Positions 34,917-44,864 are shown, counted from the stretch's first letter. The stretch is 63,943 nucleotides of DNA from Oricola sp. (GCF_022763245.1 NZ_JALEGV010000022.1:1-63943), one strand, 5' to 3'. Translations and numbers: made by a program. Notes: generated by a model from the sequence alone, not told the origin.

Positions 34917-35020
34917 TCAGTGCGGGCCCGAAACCGGCCCGACCAGCGCCACACCGATGTCAAACTGTCTGCGTAGGGCTCGGCGCAAGTACACGATTCG
35001 ATAACCGGCAGGAGCGGTTC

Positions 35021-35671
35021 ATGAGTGAGAATTCGATGAAGCACGGGACGATGACGCGGCGCGGCCTGCTCGCAGGCGCCACATGCGCGGCCGCGCTGGC
35101 TGTGACCGCGCCTGCTTCCCTCGCGCAGGTGCCGGCGACCGCGCAGCGCATCGCCGACCATTTCGCCAGCGTGCGCACGATGGCCGGCGAGTTCATCCAG
35201 TTCGGCCCGCGCGGCGAGCAGACCGGCGGAAAGTTCTATATCGAACGGCCGGGCAAGCTCCTCTTCCTGTATGAAGACCCGTCGCCGATCCGGGTTGTTG
35301 CCGATGGCAAGTCGGTGGTGGTGAACAACAAGAAGCTGGACACTTGGGAGATCTATCCGCTTGGCAAGACTCCGCTGAAGGTCTTGCTCGGCGACCGCAT
35401 CGACCTCGGCGGAGACAAGGTGCGCCAGATTACCGAGGCGAACGATCTGACGACGATCGTCATCGGCGACAAGCAGATCTTCGGCGACAGCCAGATCACC
35501 ATGATGTTCGACCCTCAGACCTACGACCTGCGCCAGTGGACCATCCGCGACGCCCAGGGGAAGGACACCACCGTCATCATCAACAATGTGCAGCAGGGCG
35601 TCCGCTTCGGCCGCGGCACGTTCGACATCCCCTATCGCAAGATCCAGGAGGAGCGGTTCAGCTCCGATTGA
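35021..35671 (+). CDS. lolA: LolA-like outer-membrane lipoprotein carrier protein
   Basis: A 216-residue periplasmic protein with a signal peptide containing 'MTRRGLLAGATCAAALAV'. The paired arginines followed by Gly-Leu-Leu resemble a Tat signal, and cleavage is expected near 'SLAQ'. The mature part has LolA features: 'SVRTMAGEFIQFGPRGEQTGGKFYIERPGKLLFLYE' (in pieces) and a repeated 'F.R..LW' like beta pattern. It would ferry lipoproteins from LolCDE across the periplasm. A possible Tat route is unusual for LolA and rests on the motif alone. It follows ftsK on the same strand, an arrangement I recall as common in Hyphomicrobiales. Confidence 0.85.
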   Translation: MSENSMKHGTMTRRGLLAGATCAAALAVTAPASLAQVPATAQRIADHFASVRTMAGEFIQFGPRGEQTGGKFYIERPGKLLFLYEDPSPIRVVADGKSVVVNNKKLDTWEIYPLGKTPLKVLLGDRIDLGGDKVRQITEANDLTTIVIGDKQIFGDSQITMMFDPQTYDLRQWTIRDAQGKDTTVIINNVQQGVRFGRGTFDIPYRKIQEERFSSD

Positions 35672-35792
35672 TCGCGGCTGCGGCGTAAATTGTGGGCGGG
35701 CGGCGTGAAAGCGCCGCCGACGCTTGTCATCGCCCCGGCGTGCTGGAAGAAGATCGCGGCATCGCCCGATGATCCGTCCGGAAGAAACGCCC

Positions 35793-36608
35793 ATGCCATT
35801 CACCGTCGCCACCTGGAACATCAATTCGGTGCGGCTGCGCCTGCCGATCGTGCAGTCGTTCCTGCAGCGCTGGCAGCCGGACGTGCTGTGCCTGCAGGAA
35901 ACCAAATGTCCCAACGACGCCTTCCCGATGGCGGCGTTTCACGACCTCGGCTACGGCCATGTCGAGATCCACGGCCAGAAGGGCTATCACGGCGTCGCCA
36001 CCATCTCCAAACACCCGCTGGAAGAGATTGAAAGCCGCGATTTTTGCGCCATGGGTGACACGCGGCATCTGGACAGCATCGTCAGGACCCCGGACCGCGC
36101 TGTGCGGATTCACAATTTCTACGTCCCGGCCGGAGGTGACGAGCCGGATCCGGAGAAGAACCCCAAGTTCCGTCACAAGCTGGATTTCTTGGACGAGATG
36201 CGCGCCATTTCCGCCGATCCGGGAAAGGCCGATTCGGCACTTCTCGTCGGCGACCTCAATATCGCGCCGCTGGAGACCGATGTGTGGTCCCACAAGCAGC
36301 TTCTGAGGGTGGTCAGCCACACGCCGGTCGAGACCGAAACGCTGGAGGATCTGCGCACGGCCGGCGGCTGGTCGGACCTGATGCGCGTCGCCATTCCGCC
36401 GGAGGAGAAGATCTTCACCTGGTGGAGCTACCGGGCCCGCGAATGGGACATTTCCGACCGTGGCCGGCGTCTCGATCACATCTGGGGTTCGCCCGATCTG
36501 GAGCCGCTGCTTTCAGACCTCACGGTTGTGCGAGAGGCACGTGGGTGGGAAAAACCGTCCGACCATGTGCCGGTGATCGCCGGCTTCGCGTTCAACGACG
36601 CGGGCTGA
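35793..36608 (+). CDS. xthA: Exodeoxyribonuclease III
   Basis: A 271-residue Mg-dependent AP endonuclease and 3' exonuclease of the EEP fold, acting in base-excision repair. Motifs are 'ATWNINSVR' near the start, 'LCLQETKC' with the metal Glu, 'LLVGDLNIAP', and 'SDHVPVIA' at the end with the catalytic Asp-His. I start at ATG 35793, which gives the normal length and N-terminus; the open frame back to 35724 adds residues unlike the family. Confidence 0.95.
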   Translation: MPFTVATWNINSVRLRLPIVQSFLQRWQPDVLCLQETKCPNDAFPMAAFHDLGYGHVEIHGQKGYHGVATISKHPLEEIESRDFCAMGDTRHLDSIVRTPDRAVRIHNFYVPAGGDEPDPEKNPKFRHKLDFLDEMRAISADPGKADSALLVGDLNIAPLETDVWSHKQLLRVVSHTPVETETLEDLRTAGGWSDLMRVAIPPEEKIFTWWSYRAREWDISDRGRRLDHIWGSPDLEPLLSDLTVVREARGWEKPSDHVPVIAGFAFNDAG

Positions 36609-36623
36609 GGGGCCGCGAGCCGT

Positions 36624-37091
36624 TCAGTCCTTTGCGAAGCGCGCTTCCATTTCGCCGATGCTGCGCAGGAGGTTGCGCAGTCGCTCGCTGAGCCGTGTGT
36701 GCAGGGAGACCGCGCAATGGGGATATTCCTCCAGCATGCGCCGGAACAGGCTGCGGTTGATCCGCACCACCTGGCTGTCCTCTGCGGCGATCGCCCCCGT
36801 CAGACGCGTCGTGTTGGCGATCAGGGCCAGTTCGCCGAGTATTGCGCCCGGCTCGACCCGTTTGAGCATCTTGCGGCCGCGCATCGTGGTGCGAAACAGG
36901 TCGATACTGCCGGAGACGACCACAAAGCCGCAATCGGCTGCCTGGCCTTCACGATAAAGTTCCTGGCCTTGACTGAGGGTCAGGCGCTCTGCGCCGAATG
37001 CAAGCAGTCGCAACTGTTCGTCGGAAAGATCCTCGAACAGTGACACGCCGGAAATGACGCGGATATCGTCTTCTAGCGACAAAGGTTGCAC
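36624..37091 (-). CDS. Cyclic-nucleotide-binding (CAP_ED) domain protein without HTH
   Basis: A 155-residue single-domain protein. The cNMP fold is clear: 'LFEDLSDEQLRLLAFGAERLTLSQGQELYREGQAAD' (in pieces) and the phosphate-binding cassette 'GAILGELALIANTTRLTGA' near residues 80-98. No DNA-binding domain follows, so it is not a CRP-type transcription factor. The cassette retains the Glu and Arg expected for ligand binding, so it may respond to a cyclic nucleotide and act through a partner. It converges with xthA (15-base gap). Confidence 0.87.
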   Translation of the reverse strand: MQPLSLEDDIRVISGVSLFEDLSDEQLRLLAFGAERLTLSQGQELYREGQAADCGFVVVSGSIDLFRTTMRGRKMLKRVEPGAILGELALIANTTRLTGAIAAEDSQVVRINRSLFRRMLEEYPHCAVSLHTRLSERLRNLLRSIGEMEARFAKD

Positions 37092-37267
37092 CCGCCGAAC
37101 GAAGTTTCGGTAGAGTCGCTGTTATATGACGGATTCACGAATGAAAAGTCTGCGCGCACGAAACGCCCGGCTTTATCAGGAACAGTCATGATCTTTCACT
37201 GTTCCGTCGTTTTCTGTCTGCGCGTGCAATCGCACCGAGCCGCTTGTCCCGGTAACAGCCCGTCGTC

Positions 37268-38020
37268 TCATCCCGCGGCCCGGCGCGGGGCCGGCACGGC
37301 CTGCTGTGCATCAACGCCTTCGCCCAGAAACACCAGATGGAGAAACTGCTCCAGCCAGGCAAGGACCGGGGGATCATAGAGCAACCGCCCGCGCAGGTGC
37401 TCGCGGCCCTGCTGCGAGCCGGGCAAGGTGAAGCGGTGGGCGCCGCGTGTGACCCAGCGTTGCATCATCGCGAGCGTCAGTTCGGCATGAAACTGGATCG
37501 CCCAGGCATTGTCGCCATAGCGAAACGCCTGGTTCTCATAGGTCTCGCCCGCGGCAAGCCGGACCGCGCCCGCCGGCAGGCTGAAGCCTTCGCGATGGAA
37601 CTGGTAGATCATCTTCGGCCAGTCCATCAATTGCCGACCAGCCTCCGTCGGCAGAAGCGGATACCAGCCGATCTCTACCTGGCCATCCTGTCGACCGGTG
37701 ACATGCCCGCCGAGATGATTGACCAGCAACTGGGCGCCGAGGCAGATGCCGAGCAGCGGCTTGTTCTCCTTCAGGGGAACCGCCAGCCAATCGGTTTCGT
37801 GACGGATATAGTCATGCTCGTCATTGGCGCTCATCGGCCCGCCGAAGACCACCGCGCCGGCATGCCGTTCCAGCGTGTCCGGCAGGCGGTCACCCAGCGG
37901 CGGCCGGCGAATGTCGAGCGGGAAACCCATCCGTACCAATTGCTGGCCGACACGGCCTGGCGAGGACGTCTCCTGGTGCAGAACGATCAGGACTGGCTTC
38001 AGGCCGGGATTGGGAATCAT
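37268..38020 (-). CDS. Class I glutamine amidotransferase-like protein
   Basis: A 250-residue protein with the class I GATase triad: Cys93 in 'GICLGAQLL', His178 and Glu180 in 'IQFHAE'. Its closest type by eye is the stand-alone GMP-synthase-like or gamma-glutamyl amidotransferase group, whose members hydrolyse glutamine or glutamyl amides. The reaction partner is unknown. The start at 38020 overlaps the stop of the TerB-like gene by four bases (ATGA), so the two are translationally coupled; the frame extends upstream to 38173 but only as a shadow of terB. Confidence 0.88.
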   Translation of the reverse strand: MIPNPGLKPVLIVLHQETSSPGRVGQQLVRMGFPLDIRRPPLGDRLPDTLERHAGAVVFGGPMSANDEHDYIRHETDWLAVPLKENKPLLGICLGAQLLVNHLGGHVTGRQDGQVEIGWYPLLPTEAGRQLMDWPKMIYQFHREGFSLPAGAVRLAAGETYENQAFRYGDNAWAIQFHAELTLAMMQRWVTRGAHRFTLPGSQQGREHLRGRLLYDPPVLAWLEQFLHLVFLGEGVDAQQAVPAPRRAAG

Positions 38021-38514
38021 GCCCCGTCTTCCCCCGCCTCCACCATGCGCGCCTGCACGGCCTGCCGCAGCAGGACGCGGTCGCGACCATCGACGCCGAG
38101 GAGCTCGGAAACCCGCCAGACGAGATTGTCCTCGAGTTCGTGGTTCTCGCCGTCGGCATAGACGACCTCCCACAGGAGCTCGATGAAGCGGACGCGTTCG
38201 TCGGCTTCGAGCTTGCGCATCAGCACCGACGTGAACTGGTAGAGATCGACAGCCTCGTTGTCGGCATTGCGCGCGGCCTTCAGCAGGCGCTCGAGTTCGG
38301 CGCTGTCGAGGTCATAGGCTTCTTTCAGCACTGCCGCGAGGTGGGTCTTCTCCGATTCCTGCACCACGCCATCGGCGCCGATCACGTGATACATCAGCGC
38401 CGCGGCCGCAAGGCGCGGGTCGTCGGGCAGAAACCCGTCCTCCCCCTCTGGGGCTTGCGGGTTCAGGGTCTTCAGAAAGGTCGCGATTCGCTCGAACATG
38501 TCCATCTGGTCCAA
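38017..38514 (-). CDS. TerB family protein
   Basis: A 165-residue acidic helical protein with the TerB-like pattern 'AAALMYHVIGADGVVQESEKTHLAAVL' (in pieces, about 38-65) and a second 'EVVYADGENHELEDNLVWRV' segment. The paired acidic 'ADG' loops suggest metal binding. The family name comes from tellurite resistance, but stand-alone TerB proteins are widespread and their usual role is unknown. It is coupled to the downstream amidotransferase gene. Confidence 0.87.
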   Translation of the reverse strand: MDQMDMFERIATFLKTLNPQAPEGEDGFLPDDPRLAAAALMYHVIGADGVVQESEKTHLAAVLKEAYDLDSAELERLLKAARNADNEAVDLYQFTSVLMRKLEADERVRFIELLWEVVYADGENHELEDNLVWRVSELLGVDGRDRVLLRQAVQARMVEAGEDGA

Positions 38515-38555
38515 TCCAGATGGAAATTGTCAGTTTGGCGAGTGCGGCGCAACAC

Positions 38556-40436
38556 TCAAAACAGTCGAAAACGCCGTGACGGCTCATCCGGTTGCGCGTC
38601 CGGGTCGATTCCCGGGTCGTCGGGCAGGGGCGGACGAATGTCTTCGGCCGCGTCCTGTGCGCCTGCGTCCTTCGGCTTCGCCGGCGGCTTGGGCGGTTCC
38701 GGTCTGGGCGGCTCTGCCTTGCTTGCCTCTGCCTTCGGAGGCTGCGGCTTTGACGGCTCGACCTTGGGGGTCTCCGTCTTCGCTGCCTCGGACTTTGCGG
38801 GCTCGGCCTTTGGCGGTTCCGGCTCGTCGACAACCGCCTCTTCCGTCACGGCGTCCGTTGTTACAGGTTCAGCGGCAGGCACCGCGCCGGGGGCCGTCTC
38901 CTTGGGCGTTTCGGGTTTGGGCGGCACCGGAGGCGCTGCCTTCGGGGCCGGTTCACTCTCGGAGGCCGGTGCATCGACGATTTCCGCGTCGATTACCATC
39001 GCCTCGGCTTCCTTCTCCTCAACCGCTTCCTCGGCCGCAGCCGGCTCTTCCGCTGGCGCCTCAAGCGCCTCGGTCACGGGTGCTTCTGCCGCCGCGGCGC
39101 GGCCACCAGGTGTCATCGGATCGAGATCGTTGGCGACCACCGGGCCGAGGCGCTCGACCGGCACTTTCCACTCGAAGGCGTCAAGCCGGCCGCTGATCGG
39201 CGAGACCGGCTCCCAGGTTTCGGAGACATAGCCATCGGCGGTCCAGGCGGGATCGCGCTGGGCGCGGACCGCACGGGCCAGCCATTCGCGCACCTTGCCC
39301 TGGTCCCCGGTCTCCCGGTCCTCGATATCGGCCATCAGCATGAAGGCGCCTTCGCGCGGCTCGTTGCGCAGGATAGCGGCGACCGCCTTGCGGGCATCGG
39401 CAAATTCGCCGGCTTCCATCGCCATCTGCGCGACGATCATGCTGGAATCGATGTTGTTCGGTTTCAGTCGGGCCAGCTTCTGTGCCCGTTTGTGGCGATC
39501 GAAGGCCGAATCGCCGGGTCGCGCATTGACATAGGCCAGCGCGATCTCGGGATGCGGCGTCTTGCGCCACGTCGCCTCAAGCACGTGCACGCCACGGCGC
39601 AGATCGTTCAGCCGGAAACACGCCTGCGCGGCGACGACGGCGGCCGGGGCGAAGGCGGGCGCGAGCCGGTGCGCCTCCAGACCGGCGGATTTTGCCTTGG
39701 ACGGATCCTTTTCCAAAAGCTCTCGCGACAGCGCGGTCAGCAGCACTGCGCGCTTGCGGCGCGCCGGTTCGGCTTCGAGTTGCTTGGCCTTCTTCTGGTT
39801 TTCGAGAAGCCGCAGTGCGCCGTCCCAGTCGCCGGCGGCGGTCTTCAGTTCCAGCGCGGCGGTGCCTGCCCAGGCGAGATGCGGGGCGAGTTCCGCAGCT
39901 TTCTCGGCATAATGCTTGGCGGCGTTGCGGTCGCCGAGGCGCTTGGCCTCCATGTAGAGACCGCGCAGGCCGAGGATGCGCAATTCCGGATCGTCCAGCA
40001 TCCCCTCGAATTTTTTCCGGGCCTCCGTGTGATGACCTTCGGCAATGGTCGCCTGAACTTCCAGAACCTGAATCAATGGCTCGGTGGTGGCGTTGAGAAG
40101 GCCGGTCGCCTGTTTCAGCATGCGGCGTGCCGTTACGCTGTCTCCGGCGCCGGCAGCGATCATCCCGGTCGAAAGCGATTGGTAGCCGCGGTCGCGGCGT
40201 CTCGCGCGGAAGAAGCGCTGCATGCGCTGCGGCGAGGTCACCACCACGTTCAGCACCCACCAGGTGAGCATGATCGCGACGACGATGCCCACCAGCGCGA
40301 CCGCGGCTACCATGAGCGATACGGTGATCTCGCGTCCGGCCACCGTCATGACGATGGAACCCGGCGTGTCGGCGATCCAGGCGAAACCGATGCCGAAAAG
40401 GGCGACGACGGCGATGAAGAAAAGCACGCGCAACAT
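38556..40436 (-). CDS. hemY: HemY-like inner-membrane TPR protein
   Basis: A 626-residue protein. Two N-terminal helices (about 1-22 and 40-66) match the HemY_N domain, followed by TPR-like helices to about residue 400. The C-terminal ~190 residues are a Pro/Ala/Glu/Lys-rich low-complexity tail ('PPKAEPAKSEAAKTETPK') and look disordered. HemY lies in heme operons of many proteobacteria; it is not protoporphyrinogen oxidase, and its function is not settled. It is the last gene of the leftward hemC-hemD-mic60-hemY run, 12 bases after the mic60-like gene. Confidence 0.88.
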   Translation of the reverse strand: MLRVLFFIAVVALFGIGFAWIADTPGSIVMTVAGREITVSLMVAAVALVGIVVAIMLTWWVLNVVVTSPQRMQRFFRARRRDRGYQSLSTGMIAAGAGDSVTARRMLKQATGLLNATTEPLIQVLEVQATIAEGHHTEARKKFEGMLDDPELRILGLRGLYMEAKRLGDRNAAKHYAEKAAELAPHLAWAGTAALELKTAAGDWDGALRLLENQKKAKQLEAEPARRKRAVLLTALSRELLEKDPSKAKSAGLEAHRLAPAFAPAAVVAAQACFRLNDLRRGVHVLEATWRKTPHPEIALAYVNARPGDSAFDRHKRAQKLARLKPNNIDSSMIVAQMAMEAGEFADARKAVAAILRNEPREGAFMLMADIEDRETGDQGKVREWLARAVRAQRDPAWTADGYVSETWEPVSPISGRLDAFEWKVPVERLGPVVANDLDPMTPGGRAAAAEAPVTEALEAPAEEPAAAEEAVEEKEAEAMVIDAEIVDAPASESEPAPKAAPPVPPKPETPKETAPGAVPAAEPVTTDAVTEEAVVDEPEPPKAEPAKSEAAKTETPKVEPSKPQPPKAEASKAEPPRPEPPKPPAKPKDAGAQDAAEDIRPPLPDDPGIDPDAQPDEPSRRFRLF

Positions 40437-40448
40437 GGTTTTCGGCTC

Positions 40449-41897
40449 CTACTCGCTCTGGCCTGTTTCGGCATTGCCGGCGGCCATCGCGCCGCTCAGC
40501 ACTCTGGAGATCAGCGTATCGACGTCGCGACGCGCCCGCAGGTCGTCCACGAAGTCCATCGATGCGGTGCGGGCAGCTTCGGGCAGCGTTTTCCATTCGG
40601 CGATCGCGCGCTCGAAATCGCCTTCCCGCAGCGCGACCTCCATGCGGGCTGTAACGGCGCCGGGCTCCGTGCCCTCCACCTCGCCGACCGGGCGGATCTG
40701 AACGAGAGACCGCGCGCTGGCCGACAGGCGATCCACGATGCCTGCGTCGGCGCCGAGGCCGTTCGAGGAGGCGATGATGCGGTTGGCGACAGCGGGGAAG
40801 CGTTCGACCAGTTGCGCAGGGGTCGGCACGCCGGAGGCGGCGTAGTCGCGCAGCGCGGCGACGGTGTCCTCGTCGGCGCTGACGGCGGCATAGGCTTCCA
40901 GTTCGCTCATGAAGCCTGCGCCGCGATCGGCGGCCGACTTCAGGGCCGAGGCAGCGATGGCGGCCGCGACGCGGCTTCCCGCGCCGGCCTCGATGTCGCT
41001 CTCGACCTTGGTCAGCCGGCCGCCGAAGGCGGCGATCTGCGATTGCGCCTCGGAGAGCGACGACGACAGTGTTTCCAGTTCGCCGCGAAGGGCGGCAACG
41101 CCTTCGGAAGCGGCCTTGGCCGTTTGCGCGACCGTATCGAGTTCCCCGCTGAGCGTCGAATCAACACCTCCACTGCCGGCGTCGAGCGTGTCGATGCGAG
41201 CGCTGAGCTCTGTCACCGCCGTCTCCAACGCGTCGGCCCGCGCCGCGATTGCTTCCAGCCCTGCGCCTTCGCCGGCGCCGCCGGAGGAGACGGCCCGGTT
41301 CAGGGCGTCCAGCTGTTGTTTCACCGCGTCGAGATCGGCCTGCAGCGTGCCGGTCAGCTGATCGATGGTGGCCACCGCGCTTTCCGTGCCCTCGATGCGT
41401 GCGGTAACTTCATCAGCGCCTGTCGGAGTGGCGGTCTTCAGTGCCTCGACTTCCGCCGACAGGGTGTCGAGGCGGTCTTGCATGGGTGTCAGATCCACTG
41501 TCTGGGCGCCACGCATGGAGGGCAGGAGGCCCGCCCATTGCAGGAGTGCTGCCAGCAGAAGCGCGACGATGCCCCCGATCACGCCGCCGCCGAGCCAGGT
41601 CAGACCGCTGAGGTCGAACCCGCGTGCCTTTGTGGACGGCGCGGCTGCCTTCGGCTTCGGAGATTCGCTTGTCGCGGAGTGCGAGGGGCGCTCGCCGCTT
41701 TCGACAGCGTCGCGGGCGGCGGCATCCGCGCCGGCGGTGGTTGTGGCGGCCTGTGCCATTGCCTCGAATGCCACCGGCTCGGCTTCGGGCACGTTCTTGC
41801 TAGCCTTTGGCGCTGTTTCGACCGGGCTGGCCTCGAGGTCGATCGTCACCGGCTCGCGGGTCGCCTTGCTGCGCCGGTTTCGGGGTTTTTGAACCAT
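40449..41897 (-). CDS. Alphaproteobacterial Mic60/mitofilin-like protein
   Basis: A 482-residue protein. A Pro/Ala/Glu-rich cytoplasmic N-terminus (1-95) precedes a single helix ('GGGVIGGIVALLLAALLQWAG', about 102-122). A long coiled coil follows with heptads such as 'LDTLSAEVEALKTAT', and the C-terminal ~130 residues resemble the mitofilin domain. Alphaproteobacterial Mic60 homologues bend inner membranes and lie next to heme genes, as here between hemD and hemY. The name is assigned from architecture and position. Confidence 0.82.
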   Translation of the reverse strand: MVQKPRNRRSKATREPVTIDLEASPVETAPKASKNVPEAEPVAFEAMAQAATTTAGADAAARDAVESGERPSHSATSESPKPKAAAPSTKARGFDLSGLTWLGGGVIGGIVALLLAALLQWAGLLPSMRGAQTVDLTPMQDRLDTLSAEVEALKTATPTGADEVTARIEGTESAVATIDQLTGTLQADLDAVKQQLDALNRAVSSGGAGEGAGLEAIAARADALETAVTELSARIDTLDAGSGGVDSTLSGELDTVAQTAKAASEGVAALRGELETLSSSLSEAQSQIAAFGGRLTKVESDIEAGAGSRVAAAIAASALKSAADRGAGFMSELEAYAAVSADEDTVAALRDYAASGVPTPAQLVERFPAVANRIIASSNGLGADAGIVDRLSASARSLVQIRPVGEVEGTEPGAVTARMEVALREGDFERAIAEWKTLPEAARTASMDFVDDLRARRDVDTLISRVLSGAMAAGNAETGQSE

Positions 41898-41970
41898 CGG
41901 ACGTCTCCTGCGAGGTGCTTCGGCGCTTCATATCACGCCATTCGAAAAGCAAAAGCGCCGGATGTGGTGA

Positions 41971-42720
41971 TCAGATGGCGGACGTGGAGAGTGCGGCTTT
42001 CACGGCAGCGAGAAGCGCTTGCTCGTTTGGCGTGTCCGCAATGTTTGTTCGCGGATGCAGCGAAGATGGAAGCGTGTCCGCGACGCGTCGTGACATGCTG
42101 AAATATAGCGTGTTTTCAAATAGTTGAGCCATCTTCGGAAGAACGGTATCTGCGAAGCCGTGTGCCGAAAGGGCCGAATGGAACAGTACCGCGTCCACCA
42201 TGCGGCCGTTAATCGCATCGCGTATCGACTGAGTTGGGTAACTGACTATATGGGCCGAATAGGCTTCGATCACGTGACATCTCAGCCCGCCCGCAGTCAG
42301 CTTGCCTTCCAGATCGCCGATCCGCTCACGACCGGCGAGATACAGAATCCTCGCGCGCGGTCTCTCTCGCTTGCGGATCAGCGCCGCCAGGTCATCGACC
42401 GCGCCTTGCGCGGAAATGACGTCAGAGAAGCCGAGTTGCCGTGCCTCGGCGACTGTTGCATCGCCGACCGCGTAGAGCGGCCGGTCCTTGAGCGATTCGA
42501 TCAGCCTTGTCGGCGCATGGCGAAGCGCGTTGGCGCTGGTGATCGCTAGCGCATCGACATCCGTGATTGATTCGGGCGGAAGATCGGGCGTGCAGGCGCG
42601 AATTTCGGTGAGCGGCAGGACGAGGGGAGCGTATCCGGCCTGGCGCAAGGCGGCGGCGGTCCTGTCCGCCCCCGGCTGCGGCCGCGTGACCCAGATGAGG
42701 GGCGCGCGGGCGATCTTCAA
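41971..42720 (-). CDS. hemD: Uroporphyrinogen-III synthase
   Basis: A 249-residue cytoplasmic enzyme that cyclises hydroxymethylbilane to uroporphyrinogen III in heme synthesis. The opening '[23 protein letters not shown]' (in pieces), '[11 protein letters not shown]', '[16 protein letters not shown]' and '[12 protein letters not shown]' are typical of this poorly conserved family. The likely start is TTG at 42720, overlapping the hemC TGA (TTGA); no ATG or GTG lies near the family N-terminus. The long open frame extending to 43704 is a shadow of hemC. Confidence 0.88.
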   Translation of the reverse strand: MKIARAPLIWVTRPQPGADRTAAALRQAGYAPLVLPLTEIRACTPDLPPESITDVDALAITSANALRHAPTRLIESLKDRPLYAVGDATVAEARQLGFSDVISAQGAVDDLAALIRKRERPRARILYLAGRERIGDLEGKLTAGGLRCHVIEAYSAHIVSYPTQSIRDAINGRMVDAVLFHSALSAHGFADTVLPKMAQLFENTLYFSMSRRVADTLPSSLHPRTNIADTPNEQALLAAVKAALSTSAI

Positions 42721-43649
42721 CTCCAGGAGGCGAAAAAGCCGCCGCCGGCCTTGCCGCGCAATTGGCGTCCGGCTTCGCGACCCAATTCGGCGGCATCGCC
42801 GGTGGCGCCGGAGAAGGCGATCTCGTGAGCCTCGGCTCCGTCCGGCGTCAGCACCATGCCGCGAAAGACGATACCCGAGGCATCGACCGTGGCTAGTCCG
42901 GCAATCGGCGTCCGGCATGAACCGTCGAGCTCGGACAGGAAGCCGCGCTCGCAGGCGAGAGCGGTGGCGGTCGTCTCGTGGTTCAGCGGCTCGACGAGCG
43001 TATCGGTGCGCGGATCCCCGGCGCGGCCCTCGATGCAGATCGCGCCCTGGCCCGGGGCTGGCAGAAAATAGTCGGGCTCCATCAGGTCGGTGATGATTTC
43101 CCGCATGCCGAGCCGGTTGATCCCCGCGCAGGCCAGGAGCGTCGCGTCGGCGACGCCTTCCTGCAGCTTGCGCAGCCGTGTCTGCACGTTGCCGCGGAAC
43201 TGGACGACGGAGACATCCGGCCGCAGGCGGCGGATCATCGCCTGCCGGCGTAGCGAGGAAGAGCCGACGACGGCGCCTTGCGGCAGGTCGTGCAGCGATG
43301 TCGCCTTGGTCGAGATGAAGGCGTCGCGCGGGTCTTCGCGTTCCAGAAAGGCGGTGATAGCGAGGCCGTCCGGCAAGACGGTCGGCATGTCTTTCGACGA
43401 ATGCACGGCAAGGTCGATACGCCCGTCGCGCAGTTGCTCTTCCAGTTCCAGCGTGAACAGGCCCTTGCCGCCGACTTCCGACAGCGGCCGGTCCTGGATG
43501 CGGTCGCCGGCCGTCGAGATCACCACGACCTCGATCCTGTCCGGGGCGATCGCATGCGCGGCGACCAGCCGGTCCCGCACCTCGTGCGCCTGCGCCAGCG
43601 CCAGCGGGCTGCCGCGCGTGCCGATCCTCACCGTGTCCGTCGTCGCCAT
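42717..43649 (-). CDS. hemC: Hydroxymethylbilane synthase (porphobilinogen deaminase)
   Basis: A 310-residue enzyme that joins four porphobilinogens into hydroxymethylbilane. Visible motifs are '[13 protein letters not shown]' (8-20), 'STAGDRIQD', 'HSSKDMP' (83-89), 'GSSSLRRQA' and '[11 protein letters not shown]' with Cys245, which carries the dipyrromethane cofactor. I place the start at the ATG at 43649; the open frame to 44753 is antisense to tsaD. It leads the leftward hem operon and diverges from tsaD across 132 bases, which must hold both promoters. Confidence 0.95.
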   Translation of the reverse strand: MATTDTVRIGTRGSPLALAQAHEVRDRLVAAHAIAPDRIEVVVISTAGDRIQDRPLSEVGGKGLFTLELEEQLRDGRIDLAVHSSKDMPTVLPDGLAITAFLEREDPRDAFISTKATSLHDLPQGAVVGSSSLRRQAMIRRLRPDVSVVQFRGNVQTRLRKLQEGVADATLLACAGINRLGMREIITDLMEPDYFLPAPGQGAICIEGRAGDPRTDTLVEPLNHETTATALACERGFLSELDGSCRTPIAGLATVDASGIVFRGMVLTPDGAEAHEIAFSGATGDAAELGREAGRQLRGKAGGGFFASWS

Positions 43650-43781
43650 GGTTGTTTGCAAGCCTGTCGTTCCGTGATACCCGAGACCGGACAGGTAACC
43701 CCAATCGCGTGTATCGGCAACTGCGCCGGATGCCGCGGTTTTCCGCAGGATCATTTCGGCCCTGCCCATGAGGCTCCTTCC

Positions 43782-44864
43782 TTGACGGTCATTCTCGGTA
43801 TCGAAACCAGCTGCGATGAGACGGCGGCGGCGGTCGTGCGCCGCACCGCGCCGGACGCGCCGGGCGAAATCCTGGCGAGCACGGTCTACAGCCAGATCGA
43901 GGATCACGCGGCGTTTGGCGGGGTGGTGCCCGAGATCGCCGCGCGCGCCCATGTCGAGGGGTTGGACGCGATCGTCGCGCGGGCGCTGGCCGAGGCTGGG
44001 CTGGGCTTTGGCGATATCGATGCCGTCGCGGTCACGGCCGGCCCGGGCCTGATCGGCGGGCTTCTCGTCGGGGTTATGACCGCCAAGGCGATCGCGACCG
44101 CGCGCGGCCTGCCGCTCGTCGCGGTCAACCATCTGGAAGGCCACGCGCTGACGCCGCGGCTGACCGACGGGCTGGCATTTCCCTATCTCCTGCTTCTCGT
44201 TTCTGGCGGCCACACGCAGATCCTTATGGTCAACGACCTCGGCGATTATCGCCGCTGGGGCACGACCATCGACGATGCGTTGGGCGAGGCCTTCGACAAG
44301 ACGGCGAAGCTGCTCGGCCTGCCCTATCCCGGCGGTCCCGCCGTCGAGCGGGAAGCGGCGGGCGGCGACGCGAAACGCTTCGCGCTGCCACGCCCGATGA
44401 AGGGCGAGGATCGTCTCGATTTCTCCTTCTCCGGCCTGAAGACGGCCGTACGCCGCGAGGCGACGCGGCTTGCGCCGCTGGGCGATCAGGATGTCGCCGA
44501 TCTCTGCGCTTCGTTTCAGGCCGCTGTCACCGACACGTTGCGGGACCGGGTGGAACGGGCCTTCGCGCGTTACCGGGACGAGGTGGCCGACGGTCCTGCC
44601 GATCTGGTGGTCGCCGGCGGGGTGGCCGCCAACAGCGCCATCCGCGCGATGCTGGGGGATGTCTGCACCCGAAACGATTTCACCTTGCATGCACCACCGC
44701 TCAACCTGTGTTCCGACAATGCGGCGATGATCGCCTGGGCGGGGCTTGAACACTTCGAGCGCGGCGAGACCAGCGACATGGAGATCGCTCCGCGTTCGCG
44801 CTGGCCGCTGGATCCCTTCGCCGAGACGTTGATCGGTGCGGGGAAGCGGGGTGCGAAGGCATGA
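43782..44864 (+). CDS. tsaD: tRNA N6-adenosine threonylcarbamoyltransferase TsaD
   Basis: A 360-residue ASKHA-fold enzyme that, with TsaB and TsaE, installs t6A37 on ANN-decoding tRNAs. '[16 protein letters not shown]' opens the protein, 'NHLEGHA' at 116-122 gives the metal ligands His117 and His121, and '[13 protein letters not shown]' lies near the C-terminus. The best start is TTG at 43782 with GAGG eight bases upstream; the ATG at 43768 is out of frame. gpsA overlaps its stop by four bases. Confidence 0.94.
   Translation: MTVILGIETSCDETAAAVVRRTAPDAPGEILASTVYSQIEDHAAFGGVVPEIAARAHVEGLDAIVARALAEAGLGFGDIDAVAVTAGPGLIGGLLVGVMTAKAIATARGLPLVAVNHLEGHALTPRLTDGLAFPYLLLLVSGGHTQILMVNDLGDYRRWGTTIDDALGEAFDKTAKLLGLPYPGGPAVEREAAGGDAKRFALPRPMKGEDRLDFSFSGLKTAVRREATRLAPLGDQDVADLCASFQAAVTDTLRDRVERAFARYRDEVADGPADLVVAGGVAANSAIRAMLGDVCTRNDFTLHAPPLNLCSDNAAMIAWAGLEHFERGETSDMEIAPRSRWPLDPFAETLIGAGKRGAKA

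Noticed and set aside
39492-42101. 869-codon plus-strand open frame opposite hemY and the mic60-like gene
   Set aside because: The translation is Gly/Arg/His-rich with no domain; the minus-strand genes explain the region fully.
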